Assembly: GCA_035626815.1 (NCBI GenBank)
Contig: DASPMY010000044.1
Span: 62,001 to 126,000 of the forward strand
DNA length: 64,000 bases
Source: Croceibacterium_A sp035626815
Lineage (GTDB): Bacteria; Pseudomonadota; Alphaproteobacteria; Sphingomonadales; Sphingomonadaceae
Direction: 5' to 3'
Below, piece by piece: positions 8,953 to 17,108 of this stretch. The notes beneath the pieces are model-generated. The model was not told where the DNA came from and made no database searches. It was given only the letters and a program-made list of their open reading frames with translations. How positions within the stretch are numbered: the stretch's first letter is position 1; every line of letters begins with the position of its first letter. The position numbers and the translations under genes were made by a program.

Positions 8953-10346
8953 AGCCGATAGGCCTGCTTGGCCAGATCGTAAGCCAGCGCCCGCGCCACC
9001 TCGGCGGCTTCCCAGTCTTCCAGACGATGCTCGACCACCAGCTCGGCGAGGAACCCGCAGTCGATCCGCCGGGCGAGGTCGTGCCGCGCCGGGATCGACA
9101 GGAACGCGCGGGTGTCGTCGTTGAAGCCGACGGTGTTGTAGAAGCCGGCCGTCTCGGCGGTCATGCGGCGGAAGCGGCGCATCCCTTCGGGGCTGTCGTG
9201 GAACCACCACGCCGGGCCGAGACGCAGGCAGGGGTAGTGCCCGGCCAGCGGCGCGAGCTCGCGCGCGTAGGTGCTCTCGTCGAGCGTGAACACGATCAGC
9301 GTCAGCCTGGCTTCGTTGCCGAAGCGGTCGAGCAGCGGCTTGAGCGCGTGGACATAGTCGGTGCGCAGCGGGATGTCGGCGCCCTTGTCGCGCCCGAGCC
9401 GCGCGAACAGCGCCGCGTTGTGATTGCGGAAGGAGCCGGGATGGAGCTGCATCACGAGGCCGTCGTCGAGGCTCATCGCCGCCATCTCGGTCAGCATCTG
9501 GGCGCGGAACAGCTCGGCTTCGGCCGGGCCGAACTCGCCCGCGACGATGCGCGCGAACAGGCCCTCGGATTCGGCGGGCGAGAGATCCGCGGTTTGCGCG
9601 GTGGGATGGCCGTGATCGGTCGAGGTCGCGCCGTGCTCGGCGAACACCGCGCGACGCTTGCGGTGGGCCGCCAGGTAGCCGCGCCACGTCCGGCAGTCCT
9701 CGCCGGTCAGCGCGGAGAGCGCGTCGAGGTTGGCCTGGAAGCCCTCGAACTCCGGGTCGACCACCGGGTCGGGCCGATAGGCGGTGATGACCCGCGCCGG
9801 CCAGCCGCTGTCCCGGATGGCTCGGTGATGCCTCAGATCGTCGAGCGCGCCTTCGGTGGTCGCCAGGACCTCGATGCCGAAGCGCTCGAACAGCGCGCGA
9901 GGGCGAAAGCCGGGCTGTCGCAGCGCTTCGCCGATCACGTCGAAATAGAGGTCCGCGGTTTCGGCGGCGAGCCGCACCTCGAGGCCGAAGACTTCGGCGA
10001 AGACCCAGTCCAGCCAGATTCGCGACGGCGTCCCGCGGAACAGGTGGTAGTTCTCGGCGAGGATGCGCCACGCTGCGCGCGGGTCGGCCTCGGCGCCGAT
10101 GCCGAGCGCTTCCAGCGGCACGCCTTGCGAGTAGAGCATGCGGAACAGGTAGTGGTCGGGCTTGAGCAACAGCTCGGCCGCGTCGGCGAACGGCTCGTTG
10201 CCGGCAAACCACGCCGCGTCGCAATGCCCGTGCGGACTGACGATCGGCAGGGCCGCGACCGCGCCATAAAGCTCGCGCGCCACCGCGCGGGCGGCCGGTT
10301 CGGCGGGCAGCAGCCTGTCGGGATGAAGCTCGAGCCGGTGCGCCAC
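8949..10346 (-). CDS. uxaC: Glucuronate (uronate) isomerase
   Basis: This 465-residue glucuronate isomerase of the amidohydrolase superfamily converts D-glucuronate to D-fructuronate. The N-terminal segment with LPIVSPHGHCDAAWFAGNEPF holds the HxH metal motif. Family segments FRMLYSQGVPLEALGIG and YRPDPVVDPEF follow, and the length matches UxaC (about 470). The start is GTG 10346, preceded at a suitable distance by GAGGAGGAAG. It is the first gene of a uxaC-uxuB unit and is divergent from manD across a 75-bp region that carries an operator-like palindrome. With ManD and KdgK it supplies the branch that disposes of the glucuronic acid freed from xylan by GH67. Confidence 0.93.
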   Translation of the reverse strand: MAHRLELHPDRLLPAEPAARAVARELYGAVAALPIVSPHGHCDAAWFAGNEPFADAAELLLKPDHYLFRMLYSQGVPLEALGIGAEADPRAAWRILAENYHLFRGTPSRIWLDWVFAEVFGLEVRLAAETADLYFDVIGEALRQPGFRPRALFERFGIEVLATTEGALDDLRHHRAIRDSGWPARVITAYRPDPVVDPEFEGFQANLDALSALTGEDCRTWRGYLAAHRKRRAVFAEHGATSTDHGHPTAQTADLSPAESEGLFARIVAGEFGPAEAELFRAQMLTEMAAMSLDDGLVMQLHPGSFRNHNAALFARLGRDKGADIPLRTDYVHALKPLLDRFGNEARLTLIVFTLDESTYARELAPLAGHYPCLRLGPAWWFHDSPEGMRRFRRMTAETAGFYNTVGFNDDTRAFLSIPARHDLARRIDCGFLAELVVEHRLEDWEAAEVARALAYDLAKQAYRL

Positions 10347-10391
10347 GACCTTCCTCCTCGATCCTTGTGTTTTCCCGGCGGCTCGCGCAGT

Positions 10392-10405
10392 TGGTAGCGG
10401 TAACG
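10392..10405. promoter_or_regulatory. LacI-type operator-like site 2 (uxaC / manD)
   Basis: TGGTAGCGGTAACG is a degenerate version of the island palindrome; its left half is perfect and its right half deviates. It lies 46 bp ahead of uxaC and 17 bp ahead of manD, so binding would affect both divergent units. It is weaker than sites 1, 7 and 8. Confidence 0.55.
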
Positions 10406-10421
10406 GCAAGGACTTTCGCGG

Positions 10422-11630
10422 ATGAAGATCACTTCGGCAAGGGTCATCGTGACCAGCCCGGGCCGCAACTTCGTGACCCTCAAGGTCGAGACCGACGAGG
10501 GCGTCAGCGGCATCGGCGACGCGACGTTGAACGGGCGCGAGCTGGCGGTCGCCTCGTACCTCACCGACCACGTCATTCCCAGCCTGATCGGCCGCGATCC
10601 GCGCATGAGCGAGGACATCTGGCACTACCTCTACCGCGGCGCCTACTGGCGGCGCGGGCCGGTGACGATGAGCGCCATCGCCGCGGTCGATACCGCGCTG
10701 TGGGACATCAAGGCCAAGCTCGCCGACCTGCCGCTCTATCAGCTGCTCGGCGGCAAGAGCCGCGACAGGGTCCTGATCTATGGCCACGCCAACGGCGCCG
10801 ACCTTGAGGCAACGGTCGATGCGGTCGGCAAGTACATCGACATGGGCTACAAGGCGATCCGCGCGCAAAGCGGCGTCCCGGGGATCGAGAAGGCCTACGG
10901 CATCGGCCGCGGCGACATGTACTACGAGCCCGCCGATGCGCGCCTGCCGACCGAGACCGTCTGGGACACGCCGGCCTACCTCAACTTCGTGCCCAAGCTG
11001 TTCGAGAAGCTGCGCGACACTTACGGGTTCGAACCCCAGTTGCTGCACGATGTGCACCACCGCCTGACGCCCAACGAGGCGGCCCAGTTGGGCAAGTCGC
11101 TCGAGCCCTACCGCCTGTTCTGGATGGAGGACTGCACCCCGGCCGAGAACCAGGAAGCGTTCCGTCACGTCCGCCGCCACACGACGACCCCGCTCGCGGT
11201 CGGCGAGGTGTTCAACACCATCTGGGACTGCAAGCAGCTCATCGAAGAGCAGCTGATCGACTACATCCGCGCGACCGTGGTCCACGCCGGCGGGATCACG
11301 CACTTGCGGCGCATCGCCGACCTCGCCGCGCTTTACCAGGTCCGCACCGGCAGCCACGGGGCGACCGACCTGTCGCCGGTGTGCATGGGCGCGGCCCTGC
11401 ATTTCGACACCTGGGTGCCGAACTTCGGCATCCAGGAATACATGCGCCACACCGACGAGACGGACGCGGTGTTCCCGCACGACTACCGCTTCGAGGACGG
11501 CCACCTGATTGTCGGCGAAACGCCCGGTCATGGAGTGACGATCGACGAGGCGCTGGCGGCGAAATATCCGTACGACCCGGCCTCGTTGCCGATCGCGCGG
11601 CTGCGCGACGGGACCCTGTGGCACTGGTAG
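10422..11630 (+). CDS. manD: D-mannonate dehydratase, enolase superfamily
   Basis: This 402-residue mannonate dehydratase dehydrates D-mannonate to 2-keto-3-deoxy-D-gluconate. The magnesium ligands read D210 (in LLHDVHH), E236 (in WMEDCTP) and E262 (in AVGEVFN), and the catalytic histidine is H212. As I recall them, these numbers and the total length match the characterised Novosphingobium aromaticivorans ManD. ATG 10422 starts the standard MKITSARVIVTSPGRN N-terminus. It replaces the unrelated UxuA of enterobacteria. It is followed by kdgK after 91 bp on the same strand. Some close relatives (RspA-like) have low or no activity, but the link to uxaC, uxuB and kdgK supports a true catabolic enzyme. 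Confidence 0.95.
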   Translation: MKITSARVIVTSPGRNFVTLKVETDEGVSGIGDATLNGRELAVASYLTDHVIPSLIGRDPRMSEDIWHYLYRGAYWRRGPVTMSAIAAVDTALWDIKAKLADLPLYQLLGGKSRDRVLIYGHANGADLEATVDAVGKYIDMGYKAIRAQSGVPGIEKAYGIGRGDMYYEPADARLPTETVWDTPAYLNFVPKLFEKLRDTYGFEPQLLHDVHHRLTPNEAAQLGKSLEPYRLFWMEDCTPAENQEAFRHVRRHTTTPLAVGEVFNTIWDCKQLIEEQLIDYIRATVVHAGGITHLRRIADLAALYQVRTGSHGATDLSPVCMGAALHFDTWVPNFGIQEYMRHTDETDAVFPHDYRFEDGHLIVGETPGHGVTIDEALAAKYPYDPASLPIARLRDGTLWHW

Positions 11631-11721
11631 GAATGCCTTCCGCCCGTTCGATTCGAGCGCAGCCGGGAACCGGCCGCGCAATCTGTCTCGTCATCGCCCG
11701 ACACGAACGGAGGAGCTGCCG

Positions 11722-12648
11722 ATGAGCCGCATCGTCTGCGTGGGCGAGGGGATGCTCGAGCTCACCCGGGACGGCGAGGACTGGCGCCTCGGCTACGGCG
11801 GCGACACGCTCAACACCGCGATCCACCTCGCCCGGATGGGCCACGCGGTCGGCTATTTCACCGCCATCGGCGCCGACCCGCTCAGCCAGGAGATGAAGCG
11901 ACGGTGGCACGACGAGGGCCTCGATGTGTCGCGGGTGCTGACCCATCCCGAGCGGCCGGCCGGACTCTACGCGATCAACACCGATGCCGCCGGGGAGCGC
12001 ACCTTCACCTACTGGCGCGAGGCCAGCGCGGCGCGCGAGATCTTCGCGCTGCCGGGAGCCGGGTCGGCCGTCGCCGACAGCGAGCAGGCCGATCTACTGC
12101 ATTTCTCGCTCATCACGCTCGCCATCCTGCCGCCGGAGCACCGCGGCGCCCTCCTTGCGCTGGCAGCGCGGGTCCGCGCGCGTGGTGGCCGGGTCAGCTT
12201 CGACGGCAACTACCGCGCGCGCCTGTGGCCCGACCGGGGCGAGGCGGTCCGCGCGCGCGACGCCGCGCTCGCCGTGGCCGACATCGGCCTGCCGACGCTC
12301 GACGACGAGGCCGCGCTGTCGGGCGCGGAGGACGCCGCGCATGTCGCGGCTCACTGGCAAGCCCACGGCTGCGCCGAAGTCGTCGTCAAGCTCGGCGAGC
12401 GCGGCTGCCGGCTGGCCGACGGCGCCGTGGTGCCGCCCGACGCGAGGCTCCAGCCGCTCGACACCAGCGGCGCGGGCGATGCGTTCGATGCCGGCTACCT
12501 CTCGGGCCGCCTGCGCGGGGGCTCGCCGGACCAAGCGGCGCGGGAGGGTCACGCGCTGGCGGCGTGGGCGATCGCCCGCCGCGGCGCGATCCCTCCGCGC
12601 GATCCGGACGCGCCCTACAAGCTGAGCTCGACCGGCTCCCCCGAATAA
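11722..12648 (+). CDS. kdgK: 2-dehydro-3-deoxygluconokinase (PfkB family)
   Basis: This 308-residue sugar kinase of the PfkB/ribokinase family phosphorylates 2-keto-3-deoxygluconate to KDPG with ATP. Seen features are the N-terminal IVCVGEGMLELTRDG, the glycine-rich GYGGDTLNTAIHLARMG substrate region and the signature DTSGAGDAFDAGYLSG, with catalytic base D253. It follows manD, so product and substrate match. A KDPG aldolase gene is not in the window and must lie elsewhere. The last 34 bases overlap the convergent GH31 gene, so both genes end inside each other, which is uncommon but plausible in this compact island. Confidence 0.92.
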   Translation: MSRIVCVGEGMLELTRDGEDWRLGYGGDTLNTAIHLARMGHAVGYFTAIGADPLSQEMKRRWHDEGLDVSRVLTHPERPAGLYAINTDAAGERTFTYWREASAAREIFALPGAGSAVADSEQADLLHFSLITLAILPPEHRGALLALAARVRARGGRVSFDGNYRARLWPDRGEAVRARDAALAVADIGLPTLDDEAALSGAEDAAHVAAHWQAHGCAEVVVKLGERGCRLADGAVVPPDARLQPLDTSGAGDAFDAGYLSGRLRGGSPDQAAREGHALAAWAIARRGAIPPRDPDAPYKLSSTGSPE

Positions 12649-15422
12649 GTCAGCGAGCTCGCCGGCGGGCGGTCGAATACCGGGCCGGCCTCGCCGCCGT
12701 GGACGACGACACCGATCCGCCGCGTCGACGCCATGCCGGGGAAGCGGCCCTCGCGCCGGCCGATGGTCAGCTTGCGGGCGGCGTCGTCCCACCGCAGCGC
12801 GATACGGGCGAGCTCGCCGCGCGTGTAGCCCATGTCCTCGCCCTGGTCCTCGTAGAGCGTGAACTCGCCGTCGGCGCCGGCGAACACGTGGATCGTCAGC
12901 GGCCCTTGCGGGTCCTCGCCGGTCCACTGCACGTCGGGGCCGAGCGGGACGATCGCGCCGGCGCGCACGAACAGCGGCATCCGCTCGCGCGGCGAGGAGG
13001 CGGTGAAATCCTGCCCGCCGGGGAGGCGTCGGCCGCTGGCTGCCTCGTACCACTCGCTTCCCACCGGCAGGTAGACCGAGCGCTCGCGCGCCTCGAACTC
13101 GGTCACCGGGGCAACGAGCAGCGCGGTGCCGAACAGGTACTGGTCGTCGATCCCCCACGCCCGCTTGTCCCGGGCGAAATCCATCACCAGCGGGCGCATC
13201 ATCGTGCCGTCCTCGAAATGGGTCTCGGCGGCGAGGGTGTAGATGTACGGCAGCAGCCGATAGCGCAGCCGGTGATAGTAGGTCAGGCCTTCGAGCATCG
13301 CCGGATCGTCCTTGGCGATGATCGGCGTCTCGCGGAACGGGAACTCGCCGTGGCTGCGGAACAGCGGGCTGAAGGCGCCGAACTGGAACCAGCGCAAGTA
13401 CAGCTCGCGCCATTCGGGCAGATGTTCGGGATCCTGCTGCGAGAACCGTTGCTCGAGCGCGAAGCCGCCGATGTCGTGCGTCCAGTTGGGCACGCCCGAA
13501 ATCGACAGGTTCGAGCCCGCGCTGATCTGGTCGCGCAGATCGTCCCACCGCGCGGCAACGTCGCCCGACCACAGCGCGGCCGAGGCGCGTTGCACGCCGC
13601 CGAAGCCGCTGCGGGTGAGGATGAACGGGCGCCGGTCCGGCTGCGCCGCGCGCAATCCTTCGGCGACGCCCTCGGCATGGACCAGCGGATAGGAATTGAA
13701 GATCGCCGCGCCGGGCACGCCGGTCGCGGCACTGGTCATCTGGAACGCGCGCTCCTCGACCGACAGGTTCGAATGCCAGTCAGGCTCGGTCGCATCCATC
13801 CACCAGGCGTCGAAGCCCTTGTCGACCAGCGCCTCGCGCATCTGGCGAAAGTAAATCTCGCGCGCTTCGGCCGGGTAGGGGTCGTAGAAGGTGTTGGCGT
13901 AGCCGGGCCCGACCCAGTCCTTTTGGGCCGCTTCCAGCGGCCGCTGGTAGAGATAGCCCTTGGCGGCCAGCTCCTGCCCGTTGGCCGTGGTCGGATAGAA
14001 CTTGGGCCACACCGAGATCATGATCCGGCCGTTCAGCGCGTGGACCGCGTCGACCATCGCTTGCGGGTCGGGGAAGCGCGCGGGATCGAACTTGTGGCTG
14101 CCCCAGGCGTCCTCGGGCCAGTAGAACCAGTCCTGGACGATGGCGTCGATCGGGATGAGCGCCTCGCGGTACTGGCGCAGCACGCCGACCAGCGCTTCCT
14201 GGGTCTCGTAGCGCTGCCGCGACTGCCAGAAGCCATAGGCCCAGCGCGGCATCATCGGCGCCTTGCCGGTGAGGCGGCGGTAACCGGCGACGAGCGCGTC
14301 CATGTCGGCGCCGGGAACCACGTAATAGTCGATCGCCTTGCCCGCGTCGGACGCGAAGCTGACCGAATGGCGGTCCGCCACCGGCAGCGGATCGGCATGG
14401 TAGAGGGCGATGTAGCCCTGGTTGGGCTCCCATTCGACGCGCAGCTCGACCGGCTGGCCGGCGTCGAGGTCGAGCTCGAAATTGTGGTACCACGGGTTCC
14501 AGTTCTGCCGCCAGCGGCTCAGCACTTCCTTGCCGTCGGCGAACACCTTGACGTAGCTCGACGAGTAAAGGCGGAATTTGTGCCTGCCGCTCGCCTCCGG
14601 GGTGTAGCGGCCGGTCCACGTCACCCGCTGCGTCTGCACGGCGTTGCCTTGGGTGTTCTGGCCGGTGGTTGCGGCAACCGTCTGCGCCTTCGCCTCCTCC
14701 GGCCAGCGCGCCTGGTCGCGGATGTACTGATAGTCGATCGTCGCTTCGGAGCGCGACAGCACGCGGCGGTCGCCGAGGTAGTAGTCGGCCTGCCAGGCGG
14801 CGGCGAGCTTGTCGTAGGGTTCCGGATCGCCCACGCGGGTGATCGAATTGTTGTCCCACAGGATGCCGTAGCCGCGCGTCGACAGCAGGTACGGGATGGC
14901 GATGTCCATGTTGTGCTGGGCGAGCTCGACGTCCTCGCCGTTGTAGTTCATCTGCCGGTTCTGGTGCTGGCCGAGGCCGTAGAGGCCCTCGTCGGTGCCG
15001 CGGTTGAACTGGACGCGGGTGGCGAGCCACGGCTGGCCCTCGACGTCGACCGGGTCGAGCCGCCGGGCGGGGACGTGCTCGTCGAGCAGCAGCGTCCCGG
15101 CGGCATCGAACACCTGCAGCCGCCCGTCGGAAAGGCGAACCTCGGCCCGCGAATGCGGCGTGGCGAGGCTCGCCGTGTCGGCGCTGATGACCAAAGCCGG
15201 AAGGCCGTCCGGCTCGCTGGTGACCATGAAGCTCTTGGGCGCCTGGTCGGCATCGTCCGCCACGGTGACGCGGAAGGTGCCGTCGCGATAGGCGAGCACG
15301 CGCACCTCGTGGCCGGCGTCGGTGGTCACGAGCACGCCATGCGGCACCGGCACCGCCTCGCCCGCAATAGCAGGCCCGGCAACCAGCAGAGCCGCCGCGG
15401 CGGCGAGGATGCGGACAATCAT
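12615..15422 (-). CDS. GH31 alpha-xylosidase-like enzyme with PA14-type insert
   Basis: This secreted GH31 glycosidase has about 935 residues. A signal peptide (MIVRILAAAAALLVAGPAIA) precedes the N-terminal beta-sandwich. A PA14-like insert lies at about residues 240-350 (segments TGRYTPEASGRHKFRLYSSSY and FADGKEVLSRW). The catalytic barrel carries the GH31 nucleophile motif WWMDATEPD with D543, and a C-terminal beta-sandwich follows. PA14 inserted in GH31 is a known feature of xyloglucan alpha-xylosidases such as Cellvibrio japonicus Xyl31A, so removal of xylose from xyloglucan oligosaccharides is the favoured activity; alpha-glucosidase cannot be excluded. The ATG overlaps the GH35 stop (ATGA), so it is coupled to that beta-galactosidase-like enzyme. 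Its 3' end overlaps kdgK by 34 bp. Confidence 0.9.
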   Translation of the reverse strand: MIVRILAAAAALLVAGPAIAGEAVPVPHGVLVTTDAGHEVRVLAYRDGTFRVTVADDADQAPKSFMVTSEPDGLPALVISADTASLATPHSRAEVRLSDGRLQVFDAAGTLLLDEHVPARRLDPVDVEGQPWLATRVQFNRGTDEGLYGLGQHQNRQMNYNGEDVELAQHNMDIAIPYLLSTRGYGILWDNNSITRVGDPEPYDKLAAAWQADYYLGDRRVLSRSEATIDYQYIRDQARWPEEAKAQTVAATTGQNTQGNAVQTQRVTWTGRYTPEASGRHKFRLYSSSYVKVFADGKEVLSRWRQNWNPWYHNFELDLDAGQPVELRVEWEPNQGYIALYHADPLPVADRHSVSFASDAGKAIDYYVVPGADMDALVAGYRRLTGKAPMMPRWAYGFWQSRQRYETQEALVGVLRQYREALIPIDAIVQDWFYWPEDAWGSHKFDPARFPDPQAMVDAVHALNGRIMISVWPKFYPTTANGQELAAKGYLYQRPLEAAQKDWVGPGYANTFYDPYPAEAREIYFRQMREALVDKGFDAWWMDATEPDWHSNLSVEERAFQMTSAATGVPGAAIFNSYPLVHAEGVAEGLRAAQPDRRPFILTRSGFGGVQRASAALWSGDVAARWDDLRDQISAGSNLSISGVPNWTHDIGGFALEQRFSQQDPEHLPEWRELYLRWFQFGAFSPLFRSHGEFPFRETPIIAKDDPAMLEGLTYYHRLRYRLLPYIYTLAAETHFEDGTMMRPLVMDFARDKRAWGIDDQYLFGTALLVAPVTEFEARERSVYLPVGSEWYEAASGRRLPGGQDFTASSPRERMPLFVRAGAIVPLGPDVQWTGEDPQGPLTIHVFAGADGEFTLYEDQGEDMGYTRGELARIALRWDDAARKLTIGRREGRFPGMASTRRIGVVVHGGEAGPVFDRPPASSLTYSGEPVELSL

Positions 15423-17044
15423 CGGTAACTCCCCATTTCGATCTTCAACCACACCGGCTCGGCCCCGAAGTTGAACCCGTAGTCGATCTGGTCGCCGTTC
15501 CAGCGCCGTTGCATGACCCACTCGCCGTTCACGAACCGGCCCTCCTGCGCCTCGATGACTTGCGCGCTTTCGCCTGAGGCCGGCTCCGCCAGCGCCAAGC
15601 GCACGCGCACGTGCTGGCCGGCGACGAGAAACGTGTCCGGCCCGAGCTGCGCGACCACGGCGCCGCCCACGGGCGCGTCCTTGAGCGGGTGCGCGTCGCG
15701 CTCGATCCAGGTCCAGTCGTCCTCGCCGAACTGCCAGCGGGCGAACTGCGCGGCGATCTTCCAGCGCCCGAAGCGGGTTTCGCGGTCGGCCCCGTCGGCG
15801 CCTTTCGCGATGCCCCAGGTGGGATTGTCGCTGGCGATCCGCGCCCAGTCGCGCGCCGCCGGGCCGAGCAGGCGAAACGGCGCCGCGAACGCCTCCAGAG
15901 TCGCTTCGTCGAGCGCCTTGGCGCCGAGCGGGTAATTCGAATAGCCGGTGCCGTCGATGCCGAACGGGGTGAACATCGCCGCGCCCCGGCCCAGCGCCGG
16001 CCACACGAAGCGCGCGAAATCCCCGGCGTTGCCGATCTCGGGCACCAGCAGCGGGCCGGGCTCGGCATAGCGCTCGAGGAACTTCTCCACCGCCGCGGCA
16101 TCGCGGGTGTAGATGTCGGGCGCGAACGCGTCGATGTGCGGCGCCGCGGCGCGCCATACGGGAAGCGCGTTCCAGTTCGGCCCGCCCGACGGCCCGACAT
16201 CGCCCTGCTCGTCGGTGAAGGCGTTGCCGAGCGCGGCGTTGACGTACAGCGGCAAGTCCCACTCGCGCTTGCCGGCCTCGGCCACCTGGTCGACGTAGCG
16301 GGCGAGGTGCCAGGTGGTGAAGAATTGCTCGGCCCGCGGGCCGAACGCTTCGCTCCATCCGGTCCGCGCCACGCCGAGCGCCTCGGCCAGGGCCTCGGGG
16401 ATCGGCTGCTCGAACAGGCGCGCGGGCCCGGCCGCGTGGTCGCGCGCGAGGCCGTAGCTCCCGGCCTCGTTCTCGACCTGGACCATGATCACGGTGTGCT
16501 GCGGATCGTTCTCGCGCAAGTGCCGCATCAGCCGCGCGAACGCGCGCGCGTCGGCGGCGAGCGTCTCGGCGCCGTGCGGGCTCAGCGCATAGTGCGCGCG
16601 CCCGTCCGGGTGGCGCATGCGCGGGAAGCGATCCCCGTCGTTCTTGACCCACGCGGGGGCATAGCTGGCGGCGGTGTTCTTCCACGTGCCGAACCACAGC
16701 AGCACCAGCCGCTTGTCGCGGGCGCGGGCCTGTTCGAGCAAAGTATCGACGAAGCCGAAATCGAATCGCCCCTCGGACGGCTCGACCTGCTGCCACGCGA
16801 CGGGCATGAGCAGCGTATTCGCGCCGATCCGCTCCACCGCCGGCCAGACTTGCGCCAGCATCGCCGGATAGTTGGAGGAATTGTTGGCTTGCGCGCCGAG
16901 CACGAGGAATGGGGCGCCGTCGACGATCAGCGCGGGCTTCTCGCGGCCTTGCTCGAAGCGGGGCGCCTGGGCAATCGCAGCCGACCCGGTCACCGCCAGA
17001 ATCGCTGCCGCAAGAAGCGCCGGAAGTCGCAGAATCCCCTCCAT
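15419..17044 (-). CDS. GH35 beta-galactosidase-like enzyme with DUF5597-type C-terminus
   Basis: This secreted GH35 glycosidase has about 541 residues. The signal peptide ends near GSAAIAQ. The TIM barrel holds the acid/base E193 in VQVENEAGSYG and the nucleophile E336 in LLVPEIGNAG. The C-terminal part resembles the DUF5597 domain found in proteobacterial GH35 enzymes active on xyloglucan side-chain galactose. It is the first gene of a GH35-GH31 unit, and its start codon overlaps an operator-like palindrome at 17044-17057 shared with the divergent GH29 gene. Neighbours (GH31, GH29, GH5) fit a set that strips fucose, galactose and xylose from xyloglucan; that substrate is inferred from context. 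Confidence 0.88.
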   Translation of the reverse strand: MEGILRLPALLAAAILAVTGSAAIAQAPRFEQGREKPALIVDGAPFLVLGAQANNSSNYPAMLAQVWPAVERIGANTLLMPVAWQQVEPSEGRFDFGFVDTLLEQARARDKRLVLLWFGTWKNTAASYAPAWVKNDGDRFPRMRHPDGRAHYALSPHGAETLAADARAFARLMRHLRENDPQHTVIMVQVENEAGSYGLARDHAAGPARLFEQPIPEALAEALGVARTGWSEAFGPRAEQFFTTWHLARYVDQVAEAGKREWDLPLYVNAALGNAFTDEQGDVGPSGGPNWNALPVWRAAAPHIDAFAPDIYTRDAAAVEKFLERYAEPGPLLVPEIGNAGDFARFVWPALGRGAAMFTPFGIDGTGYSNYPLGAKALDEATLEAFAAPFRLLGPAARDWARIASDNPTWGIAKGADGADRETRFGRWKIAAQFARWQFGEDDWTWIERDAHPLKDAPVGGAVVAQLGPDTFLVAGQHVRVRLALAEPASGESAQVIEAQEGRFVNGEWVMQRRWNGDQIDYGFNFGAEPVWLKIEMGSYR

Positions 17045-17057
17045 GTTTGCGCTACCA
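17044..17057. promoter_or_regulatory. LacI-type operator-like site 3 (GH35 / GH29)
   Basis: TGTTTGCGCTACCA differs from the Caulobacter-type xylose operator TGTTAGCGCTACCA (from memory) at one base. It abuts the GH35 start codon and lies 52 bp ahead of the divergent GH29 gene. Confidence 0.65.
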
Positions 17058-17108
17058 TGACAAAGCTGCAATGACTTGGCCAGCCGGTTCGGGCGAAAGG
17101 GAGAGCGG

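Noticed and set aside
7573..10224. Single fused frame joining fructuronate reductase with an N-terminal extension
   Set aside because: The extension is an out-of-frame reading of uxaC. The GTG at 8952 gives a normal-length enzyme and GTGA coupling.
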